Below, one piece after another: positions 17,840 to 25,713 of a stretch of 51,274 bases of DNA. Below the pieces are notes generated by a model. That model was not told where the DNA came from, did not search any database, and worked only from the letters and a program-made list of their open reading frames with translations. Source of the DNA: Weissella koreensis KCTC 3621 (GTDB lineage: Bacteria > Bacillota > Bacilli > Lactobacillales > Lactobacillaceae). The DNA is taken from assembly GCF_000277645.1 (NCBI RefSeq), contig NZ_AKGG01000016.1, forward strand, positions 256,980-308,253. The letters run 5' to 3'. How positions within the stretch are numbered: position 1 is the first letter of the stretch; the number at the start of each line of letters is the position of its first letter. A program made the position numbers and the translations under genes.

Positions 17840-18619
17840 TTATTTTTTGTTACTTACTTGAGATCCACCCATGAATCCACCAACAATTCCTGTCCGCTTA
17901 CGCAAGTAGCGGAATCCAGCAAATGCTGCTACAGCAACAATCAGATAAATCCAACCTGGCAAAACAGGATTGATCACCTTTGGAAGTACTGAAGCAAGCA
18001 TGTAGATTAAGAACCACAAAGCAAAGGCTAGGATGGCTGAAATAACACGCAAAATTCTTCCTAGATCACTACGCGCCATAATCTTAGTAATCAAGGCAAA
18101 GAGTAATCCTCCGCAAATTGAAGTTAACGCCAAAGCCAAAATTCCAGCAGCGCCAGCATTTACGGAAGCATCTTTTTGGAATAATAGTGTAATTCCAAAC
18201 ATCGCTGAGAATAACATTAAGAATGTTAGCATATTATCAAAAGCTAAGTCCCAATACCCAAAATCACTATAAACGGTTCCTTGATTTTGTTGATTGTGGG
18301 CTTCAACTTCCATTCCTAAAGCGGCAGCAGGTGTACCATAAATTTGTTTCGCCGTCTTTCCTACTTTTTGGCCTTCTAACAAATCACTTTGCATTTTTTG
18401 GATCAATGGTAAATATTGTTTATCATTTTCAACTAACTCAATAGCTTGATATACGAATTTTTGATTTCTATTACTCAAACCAGATTCTGCTAAATCAGCA
18501 TGCGTTGGCATTTCAGTTACTTCCGTTTCAGTCGCTTCCATTCCGGTTGCTTCCATTTCGGTTATCTCCGTTTCGCTAACTTCACTTACTGGCTCTTGTG
18601 CCTTCATTTCTTCCGTCAT
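17840..18619 (-). CDS. DUF1129 family membrane protein
   Basis: Membrane protein, 259 residues. The N-terminal 40 residues are an acidic E/T/M-rich low-complexity segment with repeated MEAT and TE-x-TEM units. A soluble middle (SGLSNRNQKFVYQAIELVE to KTAKQIYG) is followed by four hydrophobic helices and the C-terminal basic FRYLRKRTGIVGGFMG. The gene commonly lies directly after ychF in lactobacilli, as it does here (26-base gap); its function is not known. The Shine-Dalgarno site is GGAGGAG, about 8 bases before the start. Confidence 0.85.
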   Translation of the reverse strand: MTEEMKAQEPVSEVSETEITEMEATGMEATETEVTEMPTHADLAESGLSNRNQKFVYQAIELVENDKQYLPLIQKMQSDLLEGQKVGKTAKQIYGTPAAALGMEVEAHNQQNQGTVYSDFGYWDLAFDNMLTFLMLFSAMFGITLLFQKDASVNAGAAGILALALTSICGGLLFALITKIMARSDLGRILRVISAILAFALWFLIYMLASVLPKVINPVLPGWIYLIVAVAAFAGFRYLRKRTGIVGGFMGGSQVSNKK

Positions 18620-18645
18620 TAAACCATCTCCTCCGTAAATTCATT

Positions 18646-19746
18646 TTAAACGTTAAACAAGAACTCCATAATGTCACCATCGGAAACCACATACTCTTTT
18701 CCTTCAGATCGTAACCGGCCGGCCTCTTTAACTGCCTTTTCATTACCATATTGATCCAAATCTTCATAGCTCATTGTCTCAGCACGAATGAATCCACGTT
18801 GGAAGTCAGAGTGAATCACTCCGGCCGTTTCTGGCGCTTTAGCTCCAGATTTGAAAGTCCAAGCACGTACTTCTTTTACTCCGGCCGTAAAGAATGTGCG
18901 CAAATTCAACAAGTCATATGCTGCCCGAATCAACACATTCAGGCCAGGTTCTTCGACCCCTGACATTTCCAAAAATTCAGCTTGATCTTCTTTTGGCATC
19001 TCTGCAATTTCTTCTTCAGCCCGCGCTGATAAACCAACAACCTGTGCTCCTTCTTGAGCAGCGTATTCTTGGATCATTTGGAAATACTTTGAAGCCTCAG
19101 GATCACTCATATCATCTTCACTAACATTTGCTACATATAATGTTGGCTTTGTTGTTAGTAAGAATAAGTTTCGTACAATTTTTTCTTGTTCTTCCGTAAA
19201 TTCTGCTAATCGTGCTGGCTTTCCAGCATCTAATAAAGGCTTAATCTTATCTAACACTTCAAATTCAGCCTTAGCTTCCTTGTCTCCACCTTTAGCTGCT
19301 CTAGAAACTCGATCATAACGTTTTTCAATTGATTCTAAATCAGATAAAACTAATTCAGTATTAATAGTTTCAATATCATCAATCGGATCAACCGTTCCAT
19401 TGACATGCACAATATTATCATCATCAAAAGCGCGAACAACGTGCACAATCGCATTTACTTGACGAATATTTTCCAAAAATTTATTTCCTAATCCCTCACC
19501 TTGTGAAGCACCTTTAACAATTCCCGCAATATCCGTGAATTCAAAGGTAGTTGGAATAATTTTATTACTTTTCACAATTTCAGCAATTCTAGCTAAACGA
19601 GCATCAGGAACTTCAACCATCCCCACATTTGGCTCAATCGTAGCAAAAGGATAGTTCGCCATTTCAGCTCCAGCCTTTGTGATTGCATTAAATAAAGTTG
19701 ATTTCCCAACGTTTGGAAGTCCAACAATTCCAGCTGTTAATGCCAT
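18646..19746 (-). CDS. ychF: Obg-superfamily P-loop NTPase YchF
   Basis: Universally conserved P-loop NTPase, 366 residues; family members hydrolyse ATP rather than GTP and bind ribosomes. The G1 motif GLPNVGKST, Obg-type switch FTDIAGIVKGASQGEGLGN and G4-like NVSE are present; NVSE replaces the NKxD of GTPases, consistent with ATP preference. A TGS domain forms the C-terminus (about 280-366, ending IMEFLFNV). It starts behind AAGGA in the rsmG-parAB run. Identity is secure. Confidence 0.97.
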   Translation of the reverse strand: MALTAGIVGLPNVGKSTLFNAITKAGAEMANYPFATIEPNVGMVEVPDARLARIAEIVKSNKIIPTTFEFTDIAGIVKGASQGEGLGNKFLENIRQVNAIVHVVRAFDDDNIVHVNGTVDPIDDIETINTELVLSDLESIEKRYDRVSRAAKGGDKEAKAEFEVLDKIKPLLDAGKPARLAEFTEEQEKIVRNLFLLTTKPTLYVANVSEDDMSDPEASKYFQMIQEYAAQEGAQVVGLSARAEEEIAEMPKEDQAEFLEMSGVEEPGLNVLIRAAYDLLNLRTFFTAGVKEVRAWTFKSGAKAPETAGVIHSDFQRGFIRAETMSYEDLDQYGNEKAVKEAGRLRSEGKEYVVSDGDIMEFLFNV

Positions 19747-19776
19747 ATTTAATTTCCTTCTTTTCTATTAATTTTA

Positions 19777-19959
19777 TTAGTTAGCTTTTTCCAAAACCTT
19801 TTTAAAGCGACGATCAAAATCATGTCGTGATAACATTACCACTCGTTCACATCCTTGACACTTAATTTTCATATCTGCACCAATGCGAATAATCGCCCAG
19901 CGATTAGTTCCGCAAGCATGTGGTTTTTTCATTTCAATAATATCCGAAAGTTCATACAT
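19777..19959 (-). CDS. DUF951 family small protein
   Basis: A 60-residue cytosolic protein with two paired Cys positions: HACG near residue 14 and CQGC near 34, resembling a small zinc ribbon (inferred). The sequence MKKPHACGTNRWAIIRIGAD and CERVVMLSR are typical of DUF951, found between parB and ychF in many Firmicutes. The function is unknown, possibly nucleic-acid binding. The ATG at 19959 lies six bases after GAGGTG; a GTG three codons earlier falls within that Shine-Dalgarno site and is rejected. It is translated between parB (17-base gap) and ychF. Confidence 0.9.
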   Translation of the reverse strand: MYELSDIIEMKKPHACGTNRWAIIRIGADMKIKCQGCERVVMLSRHDFDRRFKKVLEKAN

Positions 19960-19976
19960 ATGTATCACCTCGTTTT

Positions 19977-20885
19977 TTAATCGTTGAGATCTAGTCCTAA
20001 TGCGTTAATAATACGATTCAAATCTTGATCTGATCCATAATTAATTTCAATTTTACCAGCACCACGTTGATTATGCTTGATCGCAATTTTGGTAGCTAAT
20101 TTATCCGACAAAGCTTTTTCCGTTTCCTTCAATTCTGCTGAAATTTGTGGTGTAGCTTTTGAAACAACTTTATTTTCATTCATTTCATTAACTAAACGTT
20201 CTACTTGCCGAACCGTCAAACGCTCTTGCATTACTCGTTTAGCTAAATTCAAAATTTGGCGCTTATTATGCAACCCCAATAAAGTTCTTCCTTGCCCCAT
20301 TGATAATTCACCTGTTTGGATCCAATCTTGAACCTCTTGCGGTAAAGTCAATAAACGAACGGTATTTGCGACAACGGAACGTGCCTTTCCCAAGCGTTTA
20401 GCAACTTGGACTTGCGTAAGATGCAAAACATCCATCATCTGCTTATAAGCCAAAGCTTCTTCAATTGGTGACAAGTTTTCTCGCTGTAAATTCTCCAAAA
20501 CAGCCGCCTGCATCATCGTTGCATCATCATATGCACGAACGACTGCTGGAATCGTTTCATTCCCAGCTAGTTGAGTTGCACGCCAACGTCGTTCACCAGC
20601 TAAAATTTCATATTTATCTTTAGATTCTTTAGCCACGCGAACAATAATTGGTTGTAAAATACCATTTTCTTTAATTGAGTTAGCTAACTCACGTAAAGCG
20701 TTTTCATCAAAGCTATGGCGTGGTTGAAAAGGATTAGCAATAATAAAATTTACATTTAAATTTTCTATAGCATCCCCTTTGTTTTCATCAACATCTACAT
20801 CAATTCCTTGTTGCCCAAAGAGTGCATTTAATCCACCACTGACAATGTTATCGCCTAGAACGCTTTTCTTCTTAGATGTTGTCAT
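19977..20885 (-). CDS. parB: Chromosome-partitioning protein ParB/Spo0J
   Basis: CTP-dependent DNA clamp that loads at parS and spreads, 302 residues. The N-terminal CTPase domain shows NPFQPR and GERRWRA boxes (about 51-110); the helix-turn-helix lies in TQVQVAKRLGKARSVVANTVRLL; the C-terminal dimerisation domain ends near LNRIINALGL. It overlaps parA by 14 bases. No separate noc is seen next to rsmG. A matching parS site lies just upstream of this operon at 22.49 kb. Confidence 0.95.
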   Translation of the reverse strand: MTTSKKKSVLGDNIVSGGLNALFGQQGIDVDVDENKGDAIENLNVNFIIANPFQPRHSFDENALRELANSIKENGILQPIIVRVAKESKDKYEILAGERRWRATQLAGNETIPAVVRAYDDATMMQAAVLENLQRENLSPIEEALAYKQMMDVLHLTQVQVAKRLGKARSVVANTVRLLTLPQEVQDWIQTGELSMGQGRTLLGLHNKRQILNLAKRVMQERLTVRQVERLVNEMNENKVVSKATPQISAELKETEKALSDKLATKIAIKHNQRGAGKIEINYGSDQDLNRIINALGLDLND

Positions 20886-21651
20886 GAGCTGCTAAAACCT
20901 CCTCTGCCAACTTACCATATACTTCTGCTCCCCGTGACTTAGGATCATAATCAATGATCGCTAATCCATGACTAGGAGCTTCTGATAGACGGACATTCCG
21001 AGGGATTACCGTTTTATATACTTGATCTGTAGTGAAATAGTTACGGACGGCATTTTCAACTTCATTTGAAAGATTAGTCCGGGCATCCACCATCGTTAAC
21101 AAAACACCTTCAATATCTAAATTAGGGTTTAACAAACTCTTAATTTGCGTAATTGAATTTAATAGTTGACCCAACCCTTCCAAGGCATAATATTCAGCCT
21201 GTACTGGAATTAAGATGGAATCAGCTGCGGTAAAGGTATTAATGGTAATTAATCCTAATGAGGGTGGATTGTCGACCAAAATATAGTCGTATTCGTCAGA
21301 AATTAGATTCAAAGCTTCTTTCAAACGTGTTTCTCGAGCCATCACTGGAGCTAATTCTAGTTCTGCTCCGGCCAAACGAATTGTAGCAGGAACAATTTCT
21401 AAATTATCATGACTAGTTGGAATAATCACATCCGCAAGAGAAACTCCATGCACCAAAACGTCATAAATTTCATGTTCTGGTTCGATCGTTGATTTTTTAA
21501 TTCCTAATCCTGAAGTAGCATTTCCTTGTGGATCGGCATCAATTATTAATACCCGATGTCCTAAACTAGCAATCGCGGCTCCTAGATTAACCGTAGTAGT
21601 GGTTTTACCAACCCCACCTTTTTGATTGGCTAATGCAATAATATGTGCCAT
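20872..21651 (-). CDS. parA: Chromosome-partitioning ATPase ParA/Soj
   Basis: Walker-type ParA ATPase, 259 residues, that works with ParB in origin segregation and replication control. The deviant Walker A KGGVGKTTTTVNLGAAIA begins at residue 10; Walker A' (LIIDADPQGNATSGLG) and Walker B (YILVDNPPSLG) follow. It is the second gene of the rsmG-parA-parB operon, 49 bases after rsmG, with an AAAGG ribosome site. Confidence 0.96.
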   Translation of the reverse strand: MAHIIALANQKGGVGKTTTTVNLGAAIASLGHRVLIIDADPQGNATSGLGIKKSTIEPEHEIYDVLVHGVSLADVIIPTSHDNLEIVPATIRLAGAELELAPVMARETRLKEALNLISDEYDYILVDNPPSLGLITINTFTAADSILIPVQAEYYALEGLGQLLNSITQIKSLLNPNLDIEGVLLTMVDARTNLSNEVENAVRNYFTTDQVYKTVIPRNVRLSEAPSHGLAIIDYDPKSRGAEVYGKLAEEVLAAHDNI

Positions 21652-21700
21652 GAACTTACCTTTCTCTTCTTACATACTTAGTCAACATTTAGGTTAACTT

Positions 21701-22420
21701 TTATAACGTTTTATTCTTAATATCACTAAATTTTCTTGGATATTTGGCTGGTGTTTTTTTGACTTTTTTAATAACCACAATTTCTCGAGCATCACCATTA
21801 GGTAAATCAACTTTAATTTGATCTTCAACAGCCCCTCCAACGGTCGGAATAGCAACTTTGGCATCCTGAATTTCTTCAGCGGCTCGACTACCTTTCATCG
21901 CTAATAAGACTCCCCCTCGCTTGACCAATGGTAGTGTCATTTCAACTAACATCGGCATAGCTTTTAATGCACGGGCAGTTGCAACATCAAAAGTTTCACG
22001 AGTTGGTGCATTTTTATCTCCAAAAACTTCAGCTCGTTCATGAATAGGCTGAACGCCTGTCAGATCTAACTTTTCAATTAATTGGTTCAAAAAATTAATT
22101 CTTTTTTGTAGCGAATCTACAATTACTATTTCTAATTGTGGGAAGGCAATCTTAAGTGGCAATGATGGAAACCCTGCTCCAGCACCAACATCGACTAGTT
22201 TTAATGGCTCAGTTTGTAAGGCTGGGTAAGCCCAAGCTAACGTTAATGAATCAAAAAAATGTTTTAAATATACTTCGTTTTTTTCAACAATATTGGTTAA
22301 ATCCATTACCTGATTTACTTCGATTAAGTAATCATAATAAATCTGATACTGCTCTAATTGGCGCTCATCTAATTTAATACCTTTTTTCTCTAAGGCAGTC
22401 TCAAATTCTTCGGGATTCAT
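21701..22420 (-). CDS. rsmG: 16S rRNA (guanine-527-N7) methyltransferase
   Basis: SAM-dependent methylase of the 16S 530 loop (G527, E. coli numbering), 239 residues. Motif I is VDVGAGAGFPSLPLKI, followed by DSLQKRINFL, then the family TARALKAMPMLVEMTLPLVKRGG stretch, all intact. In many bacteria loss of this enzyme gives low-level streptomycin resistance. It is the first gene of the minus-strand run, starting behind GGAGG. Confidence 0.95.
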   Translation of the reverse strand: MNPEEFETALEKKGIKLDERQLEQYQIYYDYLIEVNQVMDLTNIVEKNEVYLKHFFDSLTLAWAYPALQTEPLKLVDVGAGAGFPSLPLKIAFPQLEIVIVDSLQKRINFLNQLIEKLDLTGVQPIHERAEVFGDKNAPTRETFDVATARALKAMPMLVEMTLPLVKRGGVLLAMKGSRAAEEIQDAKVAIPTVGGAVEDQIKVDLPNGDAREIVVIKKVKKTPAKYPRKFSDIKNKTL

Positions 22421-22450
22421 CTATTTTCCTCCATGTAAACAATTACATTA

Positions 22451-22479
22451 AGAATAACCCAAAAAACAAGGTGTTTCAA
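22451..22479 (-). promoter_or_regulatory. Promoter of the rsmG-parAB operon
   Basis: On the minus strand TTGAAA (22474-22479) and TATTCT (22451-22456) are separated by 17 bp, about 30 bases before the rsmG start. Confidence 0.6.
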
Positions 22480-22491
22480 TACTTTTCATTG

Positions 22492-22507
22492 CGTTTCACG
22501 TGAAACA
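22492..22507. promoter_or_regulatory. parS centromere-like site
   Basis: CGTTTCACGTGAAACA differs from the parS consensus TGTTTCACGTGAAACA only at the first base; the inner 14 bases are a perfect palindrome. It lies directly upstream of the rsmG-parA-parB promoter, a position where ParB binding could also influence the operon. Confidence 0.92.
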
Positions 22508-22640
22508 TATACTTAAACCTAATTTTAATATCAAACTTTCTGGTTAAAGCTTATTAATATGTTCCACTTTATCCATTTAAAATCAAATCTAGTTGGTATT
22601 TTCCTATCATACCTATAAAATTTATTAGTCATTTTTAAGC

Positions 22641-22669
22641 TTGTCAAAATCACCAAATATATTTATAGT
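22641..22669 (+). promoter_or_regulatory. Promoter of the dihydrouridine synthase gene
   Basis: TTGTCA (22641-22646) and TATAGT (22664-22669), 17 bp apart, about 85 bases before the start codon. The rest of the 22421-22753 gap holds parS and the rsmG promoter. Confidence 0.55.
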
Positions 22670-22753
22670 AGTAAAGATTATAATAATTAGATAATAATTA
22701 TTAAATTCGAATTTTAAATAATATAAGAACTAATTTGAAAGGACATGTTAATT

Positions 22754-23776
22754 ATGATTAAAGCTAAATCTCAATACTGGCAAAATATTATTGATCAAGC
22801 TCAAATTCCGGGACAAGATAAAGTCCCATTTTTCACTCTCGCTCCGATGGAAGCAGTGACTGATACTGTCTTCCGACGAGTTGTCGAACAAGCAGCCGGA
22901 CCAGATGCCTATTATACCGAGTTCACTAATGCTCGCAGTGTCGCCCATCCTAAAGCTAAATTTTCAGTTCAAGGCCGTTTAGCAGTCGCTGAAAACGAAC
23001 GAATGCCAATTGCTCAAATTTGGGGTGATCGGCCTCAGGATTTCGTTTCATCGATCAATGACTTAAAAAAGCGCGGTTATCAAGCTGTCGATCTAAACAT
23101 GGGTTGTCCCGATGGTACAGTCATTAAAAATGGCGGTGGTTCTGATTTAATTCGTAATCCCGAAACTGCCGCAGCGGTGATTGCAGCAGCCAAAGAACCT
23201 GGACTGCCTATCTCTGTTAAAACACGCCTTGGTTTCAACCATCTTGATACCTATAAAACTTGGCTGCCGTTTTTGCTAGAACAAGACATTCAAGTTCTAA
23301 CTGTTCATTTACGAACACGTAAAGAAATGTCAAAAGTCCCTGCTCATTTTGAATTAATTGACGAAATTTTAGCTATGCGTGATGAAATTTCTCCTAATAC
23401 TTTAATTCAATTTAATGGTGATATTAAAAATCGAGCAGAAGGATTAGCATTGGCTCAAGCTCATCCTGGTATTGATGGTTTAATGATTGGCCGTGGTATT
23501 TTTGAAAGTCCTTGGGCTTTTGAAAAAGAACCGGTTGACCATACCTTAGAAGATTCTTTGGTTCTCTTAAACCTACAATTAGATTTACATGATGAAGTCA
23601 CTAAATTATATGGTCCACGCCATTTCCAAAAATTGAAGCGCTTCTTCAAAATATATGTCCGTTCTTTCTCATATGCTTCCGATCTTCGAATGGCATTAAT
23701 GGAAACAAATACTACTGATGAAGTTCGCCAAGTTTTAGCTGAATTTGATCAACAATATAAAGAACACATTGAGTAA
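22754..23776 (+). CDS. tRNA-dihydrouridine synthase (Dus family)
   Basis: FMN-dependent reductase converting uridine to dihydrouridine in tRNA, 340 residues. The TIM-barrel start LAPMEAVTDTVFRRV, the catalytic Cys118 in DLNMGCP and FMN-binding stretches ISVKTRLGF, NGDI and IGRGIF are present. The post-Cys segment reads DGTVIKNGGGSDL rather than the DusB-like AKKVNRKLAGS, marking a lineage-specific subgroup; the target position in tRNA is not predictable. ATG 22754 is 10 bases after AAAGGA; ATG 22745 is too close to it. Monocistronic. Confidence 0.9.
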   Translation: MIKAKSQYWQNIIDQAQIPGQDKVPFFTLAPMEAVTDTVFRRVVEQAAGPDAYYTEFTNARSVAHPKAKFSVQGRLAVAENERMPIAQIWGDRPQDFVSSINDLKKRGYQAVDLNMGCPDGTVIKNGGGSDLIRNPETAAAVIAAAKEPGLPISVKTRLGFNHLDTYKTWLPFLLEQDIQVLTVHLRTRKEMSKVPAHFELIDEILAMRDEISPNTLIQFNGDIKNRAEGLALAQAHPGIDGLMIGRGIFESPWAFEKEPVDHTLEDSLVLLNLQLDLHDEVTKLYGPRHFQKLKRFFKIYVRSFSYASDLRMALMETNTTDEVRQVLAEFDQQYKEHIE

Positions 23777-23810
23777 GATTAAGTTTTTTCAAAAATTCAT
23801 TTTTATCCCG

Positions 23811-23849
23811 CAGTGATGACGATCAGTCTAATCTGGGGGTTTTATTTTA
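23811..23849 (+). terminator. Terminator of the dihydrouridine synthase gene
   Basis: CCCGCAG and CTGGGGG pair with one mismatch around an inner TGAT/ATCA hairpin, followed by TTTTATTTTAT. Confidence 0.6.
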
Positions 23850-23856
23850 TAATAAA

Positions 23857-23892
23857 AGAGGCTGGATAAAATTTTTATCCAACCTCTTTATA
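23857..23892. terminator. Bidirectional terminator, mainly for the esterase operon
   Basis: AAAGAGG-TGGATAAAA pairs with TTTTATCCA-CCTCTTT almost completely, with T tracts on both strands. It lies between convergent genes. Confidence 0.8.
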
Positions 23893-23913
23893 ATTTAAAT
23901 ATCTTTCAAGTCT

Positions 23914-24141
23914 CTAATCTTTATTACGATGACGCCATTCATCCTGATTATCTAATAAAAAGTTTTTAAAACTTAAAACTGTTGATATCAAATCTGGTAA
24001 AACAAAGAGGATAAATGCCAAAGTTCGCATTATAAATCCAGTTGGCTGCAATAACCAAATAAATAAATAATCCATTGCGATGGTTAATATTAACGTTGAC
24101 GGCGTAGCATGAACATACCCATCCATAAATCGTTTCTGCAT
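23914..24141 (-). CDS. Small membrane protein, translationally coupled to the esterase
   Basis: A 75-residue protein of unknown family, with two hydrophobic helices (about 17-36 and 38-58) and a charged C-terminus ending DEWRHRNKD. I do not recognise it. Its start follows the esterase stop by one base and its Shine-Dalgarno site (AAAGGGG) lies inside the end of the esterase gene, so it is probably a real, coupled gene followed by a good terminator. A role linked to the esterase is inference only. Confidence 0.65.
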   Translation of the reverse strand: MQKRFMDGYVHATPSTLILTIAMDYLFIWLLQPTGFIMRTLAFILFVLPDLISTVLSFKNFLLDNQDEWRHRNKD

Positions 24142-24142
24142 T

Positions 24143-25051
24143 TTAACCCCTTTTTATTCCTAATATTTTTTGAATAAATTGTAATTTCAATTGATAATTG
24201 GTAGTATCCATAAAATCATCGATTCCATGGTGAGCTCCCTCAACTAGATGTAATTGTGCCATTTCTGGACCAATCATCTGTTGAGATGCTTCAATTAGAC
24301 GAATTGTTTGTTGATAAGGGACTACTTGATCAGCCGTTCCTGCGAAACCTATAATGGGCGGCATTTGAGGAGTCAAATAATTAATCGGATCAATTTTATT
24401 CACCAAATCTGGTACATCTTGAGGAGCATTTTGTCCTAATAGCTGTCCTTCAAACGACTCATCTGTCCCAGTCTCAGCATACTTTGGTTTAGTTTTAGTA
24501 GCCGCAAACTGAGTCGGAAATTGGTCAACCTGATAAGGTCCATACATCGCAACAATTCCTTGTACTTCTTCACTAGCAGTTTGAAATTGCCCGAATGTAG
24601 AATTTTTAAATGCTGCTGTATTAGCTGTAATACCTGCCAAGACTGCCAATTGGGCACCTGATGATTCACCCATTAAAATGGTTTTATTCATATCTAAATT
24701 ATATAATATGCCTTTGGATTTTAGCCAACGTATAGCTGCTTTAACTTCATAAACTTGAGTCGGAAAAGGTGCTTGCCATAACAATGAATAATCTAAACTC
24801 ACTACTGCAAAACCAGCAGATAGAAATTGTAAAGCGGGCTCCAGCTTAAAAGAACTTTTATCTCCTCGCCATAATCCACCACCATAGATATCGATAATGA
24901 CGGGAAAAGGCGCAGTTCCTTCATTTGGTAGGTAAATATCCAATTGATGCCTAGGACCTTCCATATAAGATAAGTCATGCCATTGATTGTTAATCATTTG
25001 GACATTAGCTGGTTTAAAAGTATACCCCTGTTCAATAAACTTATTTGTCAT
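24143..25051 (-). CDS. Alpha/beta-hydrolase esterase
   Basis: Soluble serine hydrolase, 302 residues, of the BD-FAE/acetyl-esterase group. The oxyanion segment is DIYGGGLWRGDKSS (around 54-67, HGGG-like with Tyr for His), nucleophile Ser130 is in GESSG, the acid is Asp in AGTADQVVP and the base His is in EGAHHGIDD. There is no signal peptide. Substrate is unknown; short-chain or carbohydrate esters are typical. It is the first gene of a two-gene operon with a small membrane protein. Confidence 0.88.
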   Translation of the reverse strand: MTNKFIEQGYTFKPANVQMINNQWHDLSYMEGPRHQLDIYLPNEGTAPFPVIIDIYGGGLWRGDKSSFKLEPALQFLSAGFAVVSLDYSLLWQAPFPTQVYEVKAAIRWLKSKGILYNLDMNKTILMGESSGAQLAVLAGITANTAAFKNSTFGQFQTASEEVQGIVAMYGPYQVDQFPTQFAATKTKPKYAETGTDESFEGQLLGQNAPQDVPDLVNKIDPINYLTPQMPPIIGFAGTADQVVPYQQTIRLIEASQQMIGPEMAQLHLVEGAHHGIDDFMDTTNYQLKLQFIQKILGIKRG

Positions 25052-25188
25052 TATCTCCTCCTCAGTAATTTAAAAAACTTTCCCTCTCCATTCTAACAAT
25101 TTTATGATTAAACTGTTAGCCATCGTTTTTTTAGATAAATTGTTATATAATTAGTACTTACTTTTTAATAGTTAATTGGAGGCTATTC

Positions 25189-25596
25189 ATGGCACAACTA
25201 CACGATTTTGATTTTGCAACTTGGGACCATTATTTACAACAACAAATTGGTAAAACCATTCCCTGGCATGCCGGAGCTGATCACTTGGACCATCCCCTCT
25301 ATGACTCTGAATTATTCAAAATGCTACATGAGTTCAAAGGTTCTGACTTTTATGATGCAAAATTCCAACGGACCTTAATGCAAAAAGAATTAGCCACGCC
25401 TATCACTGAATCTGACATCATTGACATTGCTAATGATTCAAATGACTTCTTCAAACTACGGGCCATTATTTCAATGATCATTGAAAACGAAAAATTTTTC
25501 GAAGGAATGTGGGCTGCAATGTTAGAAAAAGGAATTTTAAAAAAATTACTACAACGTCTACACCAAACTACACCATCTGATTTTCCTATTTGGTAA
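25189..25596 (+). CDS. Hypothetical cytosolic protein
   Basis: A 135-residue protein I do not recognise. It is rich in aromatic and acidic residues (DFDFATWDHYL, HLDHPLYDSELF, FKGSDFYDAKF), has no membrane segment or signal peptide, and looks mostly helical. It has a good Shine-Dalgarno site (GGAGG), typical codon use and its own terminator, so it is very likely expressed. Neighbours (esterase, AI-2E permease) are convergent or divergent and suggest no role. Confidence 0.8.
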   Translation: MAQLHDFDFATWDHYLQQQIGKTIPWHAGADHLDHPLYDSELFKMLHEFKGSDFYDAKFQRTLMQKELATPITESDIIDIANDSNDFFKLRAIISMIIENEKFFEGMWAAMLEKGILKKLLQRLHQTTPSDFPIW

Positions 25597-25608
25597 ATTC
25601 AATTCCTA

Positions 25609-25647
25609 ATCCCGTTGATGCAAACAAGCACAAACGGGATTTTTTAT
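25609..25647 (+). terminator. Terminator of the 135-residue hypothetical gene
   Basis: ATCCCGTT and AACGGGAT form an 8-bp stem followed by TTTTTATTT. Confidence 0.85.
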
Positions 25648-25650
25648 TTA

Positions 25651-25693
25651 TAAAGAAAAAGCCCCTACCAAATGGTCTGAGCCTTTCTTTAAA
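25651..25693 (-). terminator. Terminator of the acylphosphatase/AI-2E permease operon
   Basis: Minus-strand stem AAAGAAAGGCTCAGACC against GGTAGGGGCTTTTTCTTT with internal mismatches, about 20 bases after the permease stop codon. It is imperfect but well placed. Confidence 0.5.
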
Positions 25694-25713
25694 TGATATT
25701 TTCAATTAGGATA

